This document shows positions 16,014 through 23,806 of a stretch of DNA of 42,845 nucleotides, piece after piece. Position 1 is the stretch's first letter. Every line of letters begins with the position of its first letter. Source of the stretch: DASTGO01 sp035719045. Its GTDB lineage: Bacteria; Actinomycetota; Actinomycetes; Actinomycetales; Kineosporiaceae. Position numbers and translations under genes: made by a program. The notes under the pieces are model-generated. The model was given only the letters and a program-made list of their open reading frames with translations. It was not told the DNA's origin and searched no databases. The stretch covers positions 1 to 42,845 of the forward strand of contig DASTGO010000308.1 in NCBI GenBank assembly GCA_035719045.1, in the 5' to 3' direction.

Positions 16014-16592
16014 TCAGATCGGGTTGAGGTACCAGCCGCGCAGCCGGACGTCGTACCCCTGGCCGTTCGGGCTGATCGCCATCGGACCGACGAAGGCCCG
16101 CAGCAGGGTGGGCAGGTACGCCATCCGGTGCGGCAGCCAGGGACCGCCGTCCGCGGCGTAGTCGATGGACAGGCAGTCCCCGCGGCGCACGGCCCGGATC
16201 GCCAGCCATTCCGGAGCCTGCGGCAGCGGGGACACCGACCAGTCGGACACCCCGTGCGTGACCACGGACCCCATCGCGGGGCGGCCGTCGACCAGTTCCA
16301 GGCCGCAGCGGATCCAGCGCTCGGCGTCCAGCCGGACCATCAGCCCCGCCTGGTCCCCGTCGGCGGCCAGCGTGGCCTGGACCTCCACCCCGGCGGCGAA
16401 CTCCCCCGACTTGCGGGTCCCGAGGAAGTGCCCGCTGTCACTGGCGGTCCCGTACCGGGTGACCCGCCAGAACTGCGTGCTGGGCTCGGTCGTCAGGCAC
16501 AGCTCGCCCCCGGACCAGCGCCAGCGGTCAGGCTCGTTGTGCCAGACGGGTGCCAGGGCCAGGGGGCCGGTTGCAGGGCCGATTTCGGTCAT
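16014..16592 (-). CDS. DUF1349 (concanavalin-like fold) protein
   Basis: 192-residue cytosolic protein of the DUF1349 family, which has a beta-sandwich lectin/glucanase-like fold and no established reaction. Recognised from the opening with WHNEPDRWRWSGGELCLTTEPSTQFWRVTRYGTASDSGHFLG, the AGLMVRLDAERWIRCGLE core, GVSDWSVSPLP, and the end segment RAFVGPMAISPNGQGYDVRLRGW. No signal peptide. Length is normal. ATG at 16592; the only promoter hint is CAGGCT 7 nt upstream, a poor match to the leaderless pattern. The gene is convergent with the kinase and in the same direction as glnE, with 120 bp between them. Confidence 0.85.
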   Translation of the reverse strand: MTEIGPATGPLALAPVWHNEPDRWRWSGGELCLTTEPSTQFWRVTRYGTASDSGHFLGTRKSGEFAAGVEVQATLAADGDQAGLMVRLDAERWIRCGLELVDGRPAMGSVVTHGVSDWSVSPLPQAPEWLAIRAVRRGDCLSIDYAADGGPWLPHRMAYLPTLLRAFVGPMAISPNGQGYDVRLRGWYLNPI

Positions 16593-16713
16593 GACCGACA
16601 GCCTGCCACGATCGCGCCCGCCCGTCCCCGCCCTGGTCAGACCTTGTGCACAGGGTGAGAGGGGCTGACTGTGCGCCGCCGGGTGCCGCCGGCCGCCGCC
16701 CAGGGGTCACCGG

Positions 16714-19700
16714 TCAGCCGTAGAACACCCGCCGGACCACGGCCCGGGCCCGGCGGGTGGTCCGCTGGTAGTCCTCGTCCAGCCGCACGGCCGATCCCGG
16801 CGGGTACCCGACGATCCGGGACACCCCGTCCAGGTCCTGGATGCTCGTCGGCAGGGCGTCCTGCGCCCGGCCACGCCACAGCACGGACGCGTTGCGCGCC
16901 CGCGAGGCCAGCCGCCAGGCCGCCAGCAGCACCTGCGCGTCCGGCTCCGCCAGCACACCGGCCCGGGCGGCCGCCTCCAGCGCCGCGGTGGTGGACGGCG
17001 TGCGCAGTTCCGGCAGCTCGTGGGCGTGCTGCAACTGCAGCAGCTGGACGGTCCACTCGACGTCCGACAGCCCGCCCGGCCCCAGCTTGAGGTGCAAGGC
17101 CCGGTCGGCGCCGCGCGGGATGCGCTCCGCCTCGACCCGGGCCTTGATCCGGCGGATCTCGCGGACCGCCGCCTCCGGCAGCCCGCCGGCCGGCCAGCGC
17201 ACCGGGTCGATGACGGCGACGAACCGCTCGGCCAGTCCCGGATCCCCGGCGATCGGCACCGCTCGGGTCAGCGCCTGCGCCTCCCAGGGCGAGGACCAGC
17301 GGGCGTAGTACTGGGCGTAGGAGTCCAGGGTGCGGACCAGCGGCCCGTTGCGTCCCTCCGGCCGCAGGTCCGCGTCGACGTCCAGCGCAGGTTCCGGGCC
17401 CGGCTCCCCGAGCAGCCGGCGCAGCTCGGTGAACACGGCCATCGCGGCGTCCTGGGCCGGCTTGTCCTCCGCCCCGGGCAACGGGTCGTGGACGAACAGC
17501 ACGTCGGCGTCGCTGGAGTAGCCCAGCTCGCTGCCGCCCAGCCGTCCCATGGCGACGACCAGCACCCGGGTCGGCAGGGTCCCGCCGAACCGGCTGGCGA
17601 CCATCGCGCCGGCGGCCCGCAGCACCCCGTCCAGGGCGGCGGCCGCGGCGTCGCTCAGCGCGAGACCGACCTGGTCGAGGTCCGCCAGCCCGACGATGTC
17701 GGCGATCGCGGTCCGGACGATCTCCCGGCGCCGGACCGCCCTGGCCGCCAGCGCCGCCCCCTCCGGATCGCCCGCGTGACGGTCGGCGGCGCGCCGGACG
17801 GCGGCCAGGGTGGCGGTCCGTGGCCGGGGCGCCAGGTCGGTGTCGTCCCCGAGCAGGGCGACCGCTTCCGGACCCCGTTCCAGCAGCTCGGCGACCAGTC
17901 GGCTGGCGGACAGCACGTGGGCCATCCGCTCGGCGGCCGCCCCGGAGTCCCGCAGCATCTTCAGGTACCAGTGCGTGGTGCCCAGCTCGTCGCTGACCCG
18001 GCGGAAGGCCAGCAGCCCGGCATCGGGGTCGGCGCCGTCGGCGAACCAGCCGAGCATGACCGGCAGCAGCTGCCGCTGGATCGCCGCGCGCCGGCTCACC
18101 CCCGCGGTGAGCGCGGTGAGGTGCCGCATCGCTCCCGCCGGGTCGCGGTAGCCGAGGGCGGCCAGCCGGGCCCGGGCGGCCTCCGGGGTGAGCCTGGCCT
18201 CATCGGTGGTCAGCCGCGCGGCGGCGGCCAGCAGGGGCCGGTAGAACAGCTTCTCGTGCAGCCGGCGGACCTCCCGGGCGTGCCGGCGCCACAGCTCCTC
18301 CAACTCCCCCGCCGGGTCGCGCCGGAAGCCGAAGGACCGGCCCAGGCGGCGCAGGTCCGCGGCCGCGTCCGGGACGACGTGGGTACGGCGCAGCCGGTAC
18401 AGCTGGATCCGGTGTTCCAGGGTGCGCAGCATCCGGTAGGCGCGGTCCAGCTCGGCGGCGTCATCGCGGCCCACGTAGCCGAACGTGCTCAGGGACTCCA
18501 GGCCCAGCAGGGTGTTCCCGGTGCGCAGCCGCGCATCGGCCCGCCCGTGGACCAGCTGCAGCAGCTGCACGCTGAACTCGACGTCGCGCAGGCCGCCCGC
18601 GCCGAGCTTGAGCTGCCGGTCGGCCTCCTTGGCGGGCAGGGTCTGCTCGACACGCCGCCGCATCGCCTGGACGTCCTCGACGAAGTTGTCCCGCTCGGCG
18701 GCCCGCCACACCAGCGGGCGGATGGCCTCCAGGTAGCGCTCGCCGAGCTCCCGGTCACCGGCGACCGGACGGGCCTTGAGCAGGGCCTGGAACTCCCAGG
18801 TCTGGGCCCACCGGTGGTAGTAGCTGAGGTGGCTGTCCAGGGTCCGGACCAGCGGCCCCGCCTTGCCCTCCGGCCGCAGCGCCGCGTCGACCGGCCAGAG
18901 TGTCCCCTCCACGGTGACCGCCGAGCAGGCGCGGGCCATCCCCGCGGCCAGCCGGGCGCCGGTGTCGAGGGCGGCGGCCTCCTCGCCGTCGTCCGGCTCC
19001 ACGACGTAGATCACGTCGACGTCGCTGACGTAGTTGAGCTCCCGGCCGCCGCACTTGCCCATCCCGACCACGGCGATCCGGCAGCCGGGCGCCCCCGGCG
19101 GCAGTTCCGCCCGGGCGATCGCCAGACCCGCCTCCAACGCGGCGGCGGCCAGGTCGGACAGTTCCTGTGCGACGTCCGGCAGCACCGCCGCGGGGTCGTC
19201 GGCCACCAGGTCGCGGCCGGCGATGGCGAGCAGGCGGCGGCGGTAGGCGATCCGCAGGGCGTCCGTCGCGGCGACCGGGTCGGTGGCGGCCGGGCGGGGG
19301 TCATCGGGGTCGGCACCGATGCTGCGCAGCAGGTCCGCGCGGACCTCGTCGGGGTCCGGCGCCAGATGTCCGTCATCGACCAGGGCGGTCCAGTGGCCGG
19401 GGTGGCGGGCCAGGTGGTCCCCGAGGGCCGCGGACGCCCCGAGCACGGCGAGCAGCCGGTCCCGGGCGTGCCCGCCCGAGCGCAGCACCGCACGCAACCG
19501 GGCCGGCTGGCAGCCCCGGGGGTCGGCGTCGGGAGCGTCATCCTCCGGGCCGGGGTCCGGCGCACCCGGTCCGGAGGGCGCCCGTCCGAGACCCTCCAGC
19601 ATCCGGACCAGTCCGAGCAGGGCGAGGTCCGGGTCGGCGGTCTCGCTGAGGGCGGACAGCACCCCGTCGGCGAACCGGTCCTCCAGCGGGTCCAGCAACC

Positions 19701-19950
19701 CGGCGAGGGCGGGGTCGGCGAGCAGCCGCTCGGCCCGGGCCGGGTCGGAGAAGCCGAGCCGCGCGAGCAGGCCGCCGCGGGTCGACGCCCGGGCCACCCC
19801 GCTGACCAGCGTCGTCCCCGCCGAACCGGTGCCGGCCGAACCGGTGCCGACCGAGGCGGCCGGACCAGCGGTGGCGGCAACGGGACCAGGGGCGGAGGGA
19901 CCGGGGGCGGAGGGACCGGCGGTCGCGGCGGAACCGGCGTCGGTGCTCAC
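16714..19950 (-). CDS. glnE: Bifunctional glutamine synthetase adenylyltransferase/adenylyl-removing enzyme GlnE
   Basis: Large regulator that adenylylates and deadenylylates type I-beta glutamine synthetase in response to nitrogen state. I place the start at GTG 19950 because TACGGT (19963-19958) lies 7 nt upstream, a leaderless arrangement; the frame is open slightly further. The 1078-residue protein has two nucleotidyltransferase modules: the amino-terminal one with GMGKCGGRELNYVSDVDVIYV (about 292-315) and the carboxy-terminal one with AMGRLGGSELGYSSDADVLFV (about 797-820), each followed by helical domains (LKLGAGGLRDVEFSVQLLQL and LKLGPGGLSDVEWTVQLLQL). The Ala/Gly-rich first 50 residues are low complexity. 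Its usual target, GlnA1, is not in the window; the nearby GlnA2 lacks the adenylylation site. Confidence 0.97.
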   Translation of the reverse strand: MSTDAGSAATAGPSAPGPSAPGPVAATAGPAASVGTGSAGTGSAGTTLVSGVARASTRGGLLARLGFSDPARAERLLADPALAGLLDPLEDRFADGVLSALSETADPDLALLGLVRMLEGLGRAPSGPGAPDPGPEDDAPDADPRGCQPARLRAVLRSGGHARDRLLAVLGASAALGDHLARHPGHWTALVDDGHLAPDPDEVRADLLRSIGADPDDPRPAATDPVAATDALRIAYRRRLLAIAGRDLVADDPAAVLPDVAQELSDLAAAALEAGLAIARAELPPGAPGCRIAVVGMGKCGGRELNYVSDVDVIYVVEPDDGEEAAALDTGARLAAGMARACSAVTVEGTLWPVDAALRPEGKAGPLVRTLDSHLSYYHRWAQTWEFQALLKARPVAGDRELGERYLEAIRPLVWRAAERDNFVEDVQAMRRRVEQTLPAKEADRQLKLGAGGLRDVEFSVQLLQLVHGRADARLRTGNTLLGLESLSTFGYVGRDDAAELDRAYRMLRTLEHRIQLYRLRRTHVVPDAAADLRRLGRSFGFRRDPAGELEELWRRHAREVRRLHEKLFYRPLLAAAARLTTDEARLTPEAARARLAALGYRDPAGAMRHLTALTAGVSRRAAIQRQLLPVMLGWFADGADPDAGLLAFRRVSDELGTTHWYLKMLRDSGAAAERMAHVLSASRLVAELLERGPEAVALLGDDTDLAPRPRTATLAAVRRAADRHAGDPEGAALAARAVRRREIVRTAIADIVGLADLDQVGLALSDAAAAALDGVLRAAGAMVASRFGGTLPTRVLVVAMGRLGGSELGYSSDADVLFVHDPLPGAEDKPAQDAAMAVFTELRRLLGEPGPEPALDVDADLRPEGRNGPLVRTLDSYAQYYARWSSPWEAQALTRAVPIAGDPGLAERFVAVIDPVRWPAGGLPEAAVREIRRIKARVEAERIPRGADRALHLKLGPGGLSDVEWTVQLLQLQHAHELPELRTPSTTAALEAAARAGVLAEPDAQVLLAAWRLASRARNASVLWRGRAQDALPTSIQDLDGVSRIVGYPPGSAVRLDEDYQRTTRRARAVVRRVFYG

Positions 19951-19957
19951 GCCTGCC

Positions 19958-19963
19958 ACCGTA
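19958..19963 (-). promoter_or_regulatory. -10 box for leaderless glnE mRNA
   Basis: TACGGT on the minus strand, 7 nt before the glnE GTG. Confidence 0.5.
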
Positions 19964-20063
19964 TCGCCGCACCCGCCCGCACCGGCCGGTGACCTGACCG
20001 GTCCCCTTGTCCACGGCAGGCCCCGCACCCCGGACGCCGCTCCCTGCGCCGGATCCGGTCGGT

Positions 20064-20148
20064 GCCGCGGTTCAGCCGGTGGCGCAACTCAGCCGGACGG
20101 TCCGCGATGACCGTCCCGCCCGCAAGCCCGGCGCCGCGGTTCAGCCGG
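20064..20148. repeat. 16-bp direct repeat at the amidotransferase 3' end
   Basis: GCCGCGGTTCAGCCGG occurs at 20064-20079 and 20133-20148. The second copy contains the amidotransferase stop codon. It looks like a duplicated gene tail in the glnE-amidotransferase gap. Confidence 0.7.
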
Positions 20149-20950
20149 CGACGGCCTGCGCCACCCGGGCGGCGAAGGCCCGGGCGTGGCTCTCGGCGAT
20201 CCGGTCCAGGGCGGGGTCGGCCGCGGTGAGCTCGGCGAGCACGTTCTCCGGCTGCAGGCCGTGCTCCCGGACCGCACCGTGGCCGCCGCGCATCCACTCC
20301 TCGAAGTCGGCACGGGTGACCTCCGGGTGGTACTGGACGCCCCAGGCCCGCTCACCCAGCCGGAACGCCTGATGCGGGTAGCGGTCACCGCCGGCCAGCA
20401 GCACCGCACCGGGCGGCAGCCGCAGGACGGCGTCCTGATGCCACTGGGCGACGCCGAAGCCGGGGGCGCCCCCACCGGCCACGGCCGCCAGGTCGCGGTG
20501 CAGGCCGCCCAGCAACGGGTCGTCCGCGGCCGCGGGCAGCAGCCGGACGCCGACCAGACCGACCTCCAGCCCGGCCTCGCCACGCCCCACCTGCCCGCCG
20601 GTGGCCACGGCGAGCAACTGCGCACCCAGGCAGATGCCGAGGGCCGGCACTCCCGTATCGACGGCCTCGGCGAGCAGTGCCCGGGTGGCGGGCAGCCAGG
20701 GAGCCTGCTCGTCGTCGTGCGCCCCCATCGCGCCGCCCAGCACGAGCAGGCCGTCATGACCGCTCAGGTCGGCGGGCAGCGGGTCGCCGGCATAGGGGCG
20801 GCGCAGGTCCAGTTCCGGCAGCCAGCGGGTCAGCCGGCCCGGACCGCCGTCGCCTTCATGAATCACGACGAGCAGCCGGGCGGCGGGATGCGGCGGGCGG
20901 GGCGCGGCACCCGGCTGCCCGGTGGACGGTGCTGCGGCGAGGTCGGTCAC
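20141..20950 (-). CDS. Class I glutamine amidotransferase (GATase1) domain protein
   Basis: Stand-alone glutaminase-type protein related to the GMP synthase amidotransferase domain, about 269 residues. GTG 20950 is chosen because TAGCGT lies 7 nt upstream (leaderless); GTG 20986, with GGAAGG before it, is an alternative. Visible: LLVVIHEGDGGPGRLTRW, DGLLVLGGAMGAHDDEQAPWL, the nucleophile elbow GICLGAQLLA with Cys at about residue 107, QWHQDAV, and the catalytic His in WGVQYHPEVT at about 206. It has no synthetase domain, so it releases ammonia from an unknown glutamine or gamma-glutamyl substrate, as in the PuuD/YfeJ-like groups. Directly upstream of glnE on the same strand, which suggests a nitrogen-related role; the substrate is not deducible. 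Confidence 0.88.
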   Translation of the reverse strand: MTDLAAAPSTGQPGAAPRPPHPAARLLVVIHEGDGGPGRLTRWLPELDLRRPYAGDPLPADLSGHDGLLVLGGAMGAHDDEQAPWLPATRALLAEAVDTGVPALGICLGAQLLAVATGGQVGRGEAGLEVGLVGVRLLPAAADDPLLGGLHRDLAAVAGGGAPGFGVAQWHQDAVLRLPPGAVLLAGGDRYPHQAFRLGERAWGVQYHPEVTRADFEEWMRGGHGAVREHGLQPENVLAELTAADPALDRIAESHARAFAARVAQAVAG

Positions 20951-20957
20951 CCGGGGG

Positions 20958-20963
20958 ACGCTA
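20958..20963 (-). promoter_or_regulatory. -10 box for the amidotransferase gene
   Basis: TAGCGT on the minus strand, 7 nt before GTG 20950. Confidence 0.45.
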
Positions 20964-21033
20964 CCTGGTCCTTCCGCCCTGGTCACGGCCCCTTCCGGGC
21001 AGCGGGGACGGGCGCAGAGCCCAGCTCGGTCAG

Positions 21034-21690
21034 TCAGGCGGACGCCGACTGCCGGCCCGTGGCAGTCCCGCCGAACAGGTCCGGGTGGCTGCCCGCCCAC
21101 TGCAGCAGCGCGAGGTAGGCCAGGTCGACCACGCAGCAGAGCAGACCGATCCCGAGGACGAACCCGGAGTGGTCCAGGACGCCGAACGCGACGGTCGGGG
21201 CGAGCGTCCCGAGCCACTTGGCCGTGGCGACCAGCCGGGACTGCCCCCTGCACCCGCCCCGGGCCAGGAACATCGCCACGAACAACACCGACATCAGCAG
21301 GTTCTGCAGAAAGGCGGAGTACGCCGCCCCGTCATGCCAACCGAACTGGTGGACGAACAGTGCCTGCACCGCATAGGCCACAGCGAACAGGGCCGCGGCC
21401 CCGCCCGCGAACCACGCCGGCCGGAGGAAGCCGGGGAACTCCGCGCGACCGAACCGCAGGAAGGTGACCACGATCGCGGCGTCCGCCAGCGCCCACACCA
21501 CGTTGATCCAGGTCTGCAGGGACCGCGGGGTGAGCAACCCGTGCGCCGCGTAGACCGTCTCCCAGGCGAAGTTCAGCGCCAGGGCCGCGACGGGCATCGC
21601 GTACGTCCGCTGCCGGAACCCGATCCGGATGCAGTCGGCGTACACGACCGTCCAGGCCACACCGCTCAACGCCGCGAGGAACATGACCAT
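21034..21690 (-). CDS. Transmembrane-type terpene cyclase (Pyr4/PaxB-like)
   Basis: Polytopic protein of 218 residues, about seven membrane helices, recognised as a bacterial member of the integral-membrane terpene cyclases known from fungal meroterpenoid and indole-diterpene pathways and from actinobacterial drimentine-type pathways. ATG 21690 follows GGGGAGG by 5 nt. Family features: SGVAWTVVYADCIRIGFRQ, TYAMPVAALALNFAWE with the catalytic-type Glu44, VVWALAD (residues 64-70), SAFLQNLLMSVLF (125-137), AKWLGTLAPT and VVDLAYL with Asp189 at the position of the second essential acid. Members cyclise prenyl or epoxyprenyl chains by protonation. No prenyltransferase, polyprenyl synthase or epoxidase is adjacent, so the substrate is unknown. 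Family call strong; activity inferred. Confidence 0.8.
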   Translation of the reverse strand: MVMFLAALSGVAWTVVYADCIRIGFRQRTYAMPVAALALNFAWETVYAAHGLLTPRSLQTWINVVWALADAAIVVTFLRFGRAEFPGFLRPAWFAGGAAALFAVAYAVQALFVHQFGWHDGAAYSAFLQNLLMSVLFVAMFLARGGCRGQSRLVATAKWLGTLAPTVAFGVLDHSGFVLGIGLLCCVVDLAYLALLQWAGSHPDLFGGTATGRQSASA

Positions 21691-21798
21691 CCGGACCTCC
21701 CCGGGGCGGGAACACGTGGGTTCTCGGCAGCGTGCCGGCCGGCTGATCATAGGCTGCCCGCAGACCGGCCCGGGCGGACGAGAGGGGGCGGACGGCTG

Positions 21799-22162
21799 AT
21801 GCGCGACGAGCGCGAGGCAACGGAACGCCTGTGCGAACTGAAGGCGGCCATGGACGACCTCGCCGACGAGACGGAACACGACGGCGAGCCGTCCGCCGAA
21901 GAGCTTCGCCTGTTCGCCGAGGCGATCGCCCACTTCCGGGCAGCGGGCCCCCGGCTGCTGGCCGAGGCCACGCCCTTCCTCCGGGAGTACTACCAGTTCG
22001 TCGCCGCCGAGTTCACGGCAGAAGAGCGGGCGGAGTACGGCGTACCGGAGATCTCGCCCGACGAGGACATCTGGGCTCACGTGAGCTTCGAGCGCCCACC
22101 GACGCTGGAGGTGGGTGGTGGCCTACGGCGACGAGTCCCTGCTCGGCGTGGTCTTCCGGTAG
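21799..22162 (+). pseudogene. Frameshifted small gene, family not recognised
   Basis: ATG 21799 opens an acidic, helical protein: RDEREATERLCELKAAM, then EELRLFAEAIAHFRAAGPRLLAEATPFLREYYQFVAAEF, then ISPDEDIWAHVSFERPPTLEV. At the G-rich tract 22108-22121 the reading must shift by one base (one extra base relative to the original) to continue as VAYGDESLLGVVFR and stop at TAG 22160-22162; without the shift the frame runs on into non-coding composition. The shifted ending, with its acidic patch followed by GVVF, looks like a natural end, about 120 residues in total. Either a pseudogene, a sequencing slip or programmed slippage. No signal or membrane segment. Function unknown. Confidence 0.6.
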
Positions 22163-22188
22163 AAGGACGCGGACGGCGGCGGCCCGGT

Positions 22189-22302
22189 TCAGCGGCGCCG
22201 CTGAACGATGATCAGCACCGCGACGAGGACGACCACGGCGGAGACGCCGAGGGCCCCGACCCCGAGCAGGCCGAGCAACTGGGAAGGTCCGAGACGGTGC
22301 AC
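22189..22302 (-). CDS. Small single-span membrane protein, 37 residues
   Basis: Short gene. GTG 22302 to TGA 22189 encodes a 37-residue peptide: short polar start (MHRLGPSQLLG), one hydrophobic helix of about 25 residues (LGVGALGVSAVVVLVAVLII) and a basic end QRRR, giving N-out or N-in topology with positive-inside anchoring by RRR. TACCGT lies 8 nt before the GTG, the same leaderless arrangement as many genes here. Codons are G/C-ending throughout. It faces the frameshifted gene, whose stop lies 27 bp away. Could be a regulatory micro-protein, a toxin-like peptide or a chance frame; I favour real because promoter, start, helix and charged tail agree. Confidence 0.5.
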   Translation of the reverse strand: MHRLGPSQLLGLLGVGALGVSAVVVLVAVLIIVQRRR

Positions 22303-22310
22303 GGCGGATC

Positions 22311-22316
22311 ACGGTA
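22311..22316 (-). promoter_or_regulatory. -10 box for the 37-residue membrane peptide
   Basis: TACCGT on the minus strand, 8 nt before GTG 22302. Confidence 0.4.
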
Positions 22317-22335
22317 CCCGGCGGCGTCCGCCCCG

Positions 22336-22428
22336 CCCAGCCCCACCCCTGGGACTGCGGGCACAGGCGGCGTCGAGGTCCGGGCGAGGACGGTCGCGCC
22401 GGCAGGCTGCCGCGGACCATCCTGCGGA
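22336..22428 (+). repeat. Degenerate copy of the LRV-gene 5' region
   Basis: GCGAGGACGGTCGCG followed by CCGGCAGGCTGCCGC here closely matches the start of the LRV-repeat gene (about 22950-22998). GCCCAGCCCC with GGCGGCGT nearby matches 22758-22790. The region appears to be a decayed, rearranged duplicate of sequence just upstream of and within that gene. Confidence 0.6.
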
Positions 22429-22517
22429 CGTGGCGGTCCTGTACGAGCGGATCATCGTCGAGGCCAGCAGCCCCGACGACCTCGACCTGCTCACCGCGCC
22501 CACGGTGCGCGCGTTGT

Positions 22518-22739
22518 GGCCTCAACCTCGACTGGCGCAAGCACGCCCCCACCACCCCGGCGATCGGCCCCGTGCTCGACCAGGACGACGCCGTAGCCAA
22601 CAAGGTCAACGCCCTGTACTCCCGGGCCCAGGCCCGCGACCGCATCGACGTCCACGCCGCCTTGGCCTCCGGCCGATACACCCCACCCCGACCTGATCCG
22701 CCTGCCACGTGGGCAGGGGAGATCGCTGCGCGCCGGTAG
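22518..22739 (+). pseudogene. Remnant of an AbiEii/AbiGii-type nucleotidyltransferase (toxin) gene
   Basis: The frame ending at TAG 22737-22739 contains GLNLDWRKHAPTTPAIGPVLDQ and then DDAVANKVNALYSRAQARDRIDV with ASGRYT, which matches the carboxy-terminal part of AbiEii-family nucleotidyltransferases (the toxin half of type IV AbiE systems), where DDAVANKV and ARDYIDV are the usual motifs. The amino-terminal nucleotidyltransferase core (GGYA and DxD motifs) is absent upstream in any frame. A neighbouring frame holds an unrelated-looking stretch, VLYERIIVEASSPDDLDLLTAPTV (22440-22510). No AbiEi antitoxin remains. A decayed fragment, evidence of past mobile or accessory DNA. Confidence 0.55.
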
Positions 22740-22848
22740 GAGCACCTTCCCGGTCCCGCCCAGCCCCGCCCCGCCCCGGACCGCGGGCGCGGGCGGCGTC
22801 GGGGTCGGGTCGTGGTCGTGGTCTCCTCGATCACGAACCTGCTACTCG

Positions 22849-22854
22849 TAGAGT
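22849..22854 (+). promoter_or_regulatory. -10 box for the LRV-repeat gene
   Basis: TAGAGT within ACTCGTAGAGT, about 60 nt before the ATG at 22914, leaving room for the GGGAGG ribosome site. Confidence 0.35.
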
Positions 22855-22913
22855 GCACGCACCCGTCCCGGCCGGGAAGTCCGTCCGGCTCTGCGGGCGG
22901 CCGGGAGGCGGGA

Positions 22914-23741
22914 ATGAGCGACGCGGGAACGGATGACCGGGACTGGGGTGCCGAGGTCGGGGCGAGGACGGTCGCGCGCCGGCAGGCTGCCGCGCGGTGG
23001 AGAGCCCTGCCCGCACAGTTCCTGGGACAGCTCGCCACCGACCCCTCCCCTGCCGTCCGGCGGACCCTCGCCGCCCGGCATGACCTCCCCGCAGACGTCC
23101 GGGCCCTGCTCATCCGGGACCGCGACCGGCACGTCCGCCGGGTCGGCGCCGGCAACCGGACGGCAGACCAGGCGACCCTCCTGGCCGCCCTCGGTGACGA
23201 GGACTTCCGTGTCCGCTGGGCCGCCGTGGACAACCCCCGGTGCGACGACGTCGTGCGGCGGGCGGCATGCGACAGCGACGACCCGGTCGTGCGCAAGAAG
23301 GTCGCGGAGGTGCAGGGCCTGGCGCGGGAGTTCAGCGACCGGTTGCTCACCGACCCGGACCGGGACGTGAGAGCCCAGCTCTCGCACCGGACGACGGACC
23401 TCGACGTCCTCGCCCGGGCCGTCGAGTCCGAGGACTGGGTCCTGCGCCTCGGGGCGACCCAGAACCCGCTGCTGTCGGACGCCCAGCGCCGCAGGCTCGC
23501 CCGGGACCGCAACCACAGGGTCCGCAGCACCCTCGTCCTGATGAAGGCGGCCCTTCCCGAGGACCTGGAACTGCTGGCGCGGGACCGCTCCAGCAATGTC
23601 AGGTTCTACGTCGCCATCTCGAAGCAGGCCGAGGACAGGGTCCTCGAGATCCTCGCCCGTGACAGCGACGAGGTGGTCAGAGGCCATGCCGAGCACCACC
23701 TCGCGGACCGGCAATGGGCTGCCCGCCGGAACCGCCGCTGA
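22914..23741 (+). CDS. Leucine-rich-repeat-variant (LRV)/HEAT-like repeat protein
   Basis: Soluble alpha-solenoid of 275 residues. ATG 22914 follows GGGAGG by 5 nt; a longer upstream frame includes promoter DNA. After about 40 residues come roughly nine repeats of about 22-24 residues with the LRV pattern (L..D....VR...A....), for example LATDPSPAVRRTLAARHDLP, LIRDRDRHVRRVGAGNRT, LGDEDFRVRWAAVDNP, LLTDPDRDVRAQLSHRT, LARDRNHRVRSTLVL and LARDSDEVVRGHAEHHL. Such proteins act as protein-binding scaffolds; some bind an iron-sulfur cluster through an amino-terminal Cys motif, which is missing here. Strongly charged (Asp/Arg). No partner is suggested by the neighbours. Downstream gene glnA2 is convergent. 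Confidence 0.8.
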   Translation: MSDAGTDDRDWGAEVGARTVARRQAAARWRALPAQFLGQLATDPSPAVRRTLAARHDLPADVRALLIRDRDRHVRRVGAGNRTADQATLLAALGDEDFRVRWAAVDNPRCDDVVRRAACDSDDPVVRKKVAEVQGLAREFSDRLLTDPDRDVRAQLSHRTTDLDVLARAVESEDWVLRLGATQNPLLSDAQRRRLARDRNHRVRSTLVLMKAALPEDLELLARDRSSNVRFYVAISKQAEDRVLEILARDSDEVVRGHAEHHLADRQWAARRNRR

Positions 23742-23806
23742 CGCCGCGCCCGATCCGGCCCGTCCGGACCCGGCTCTTCAGTACCGGCCGTCAGCGCGCC
23801 GGGCCG

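Noticed and set aside
17020..19992. A 990-codon plus-strand open frame
   Set aside because: It is the antisense shadow of glnE: Gln/Gly/Pro/Arg/His-rich with no domain, whereas the minus strand encodes clear GlnE motifs.
20677..22596. Long plus-strand open frame through the accessory segment
   Set aside because: It joins antisense of the terpene cyclase gene to the frameshifted gene and remnants; only 21799 onward looks coding, and only to about 22120.
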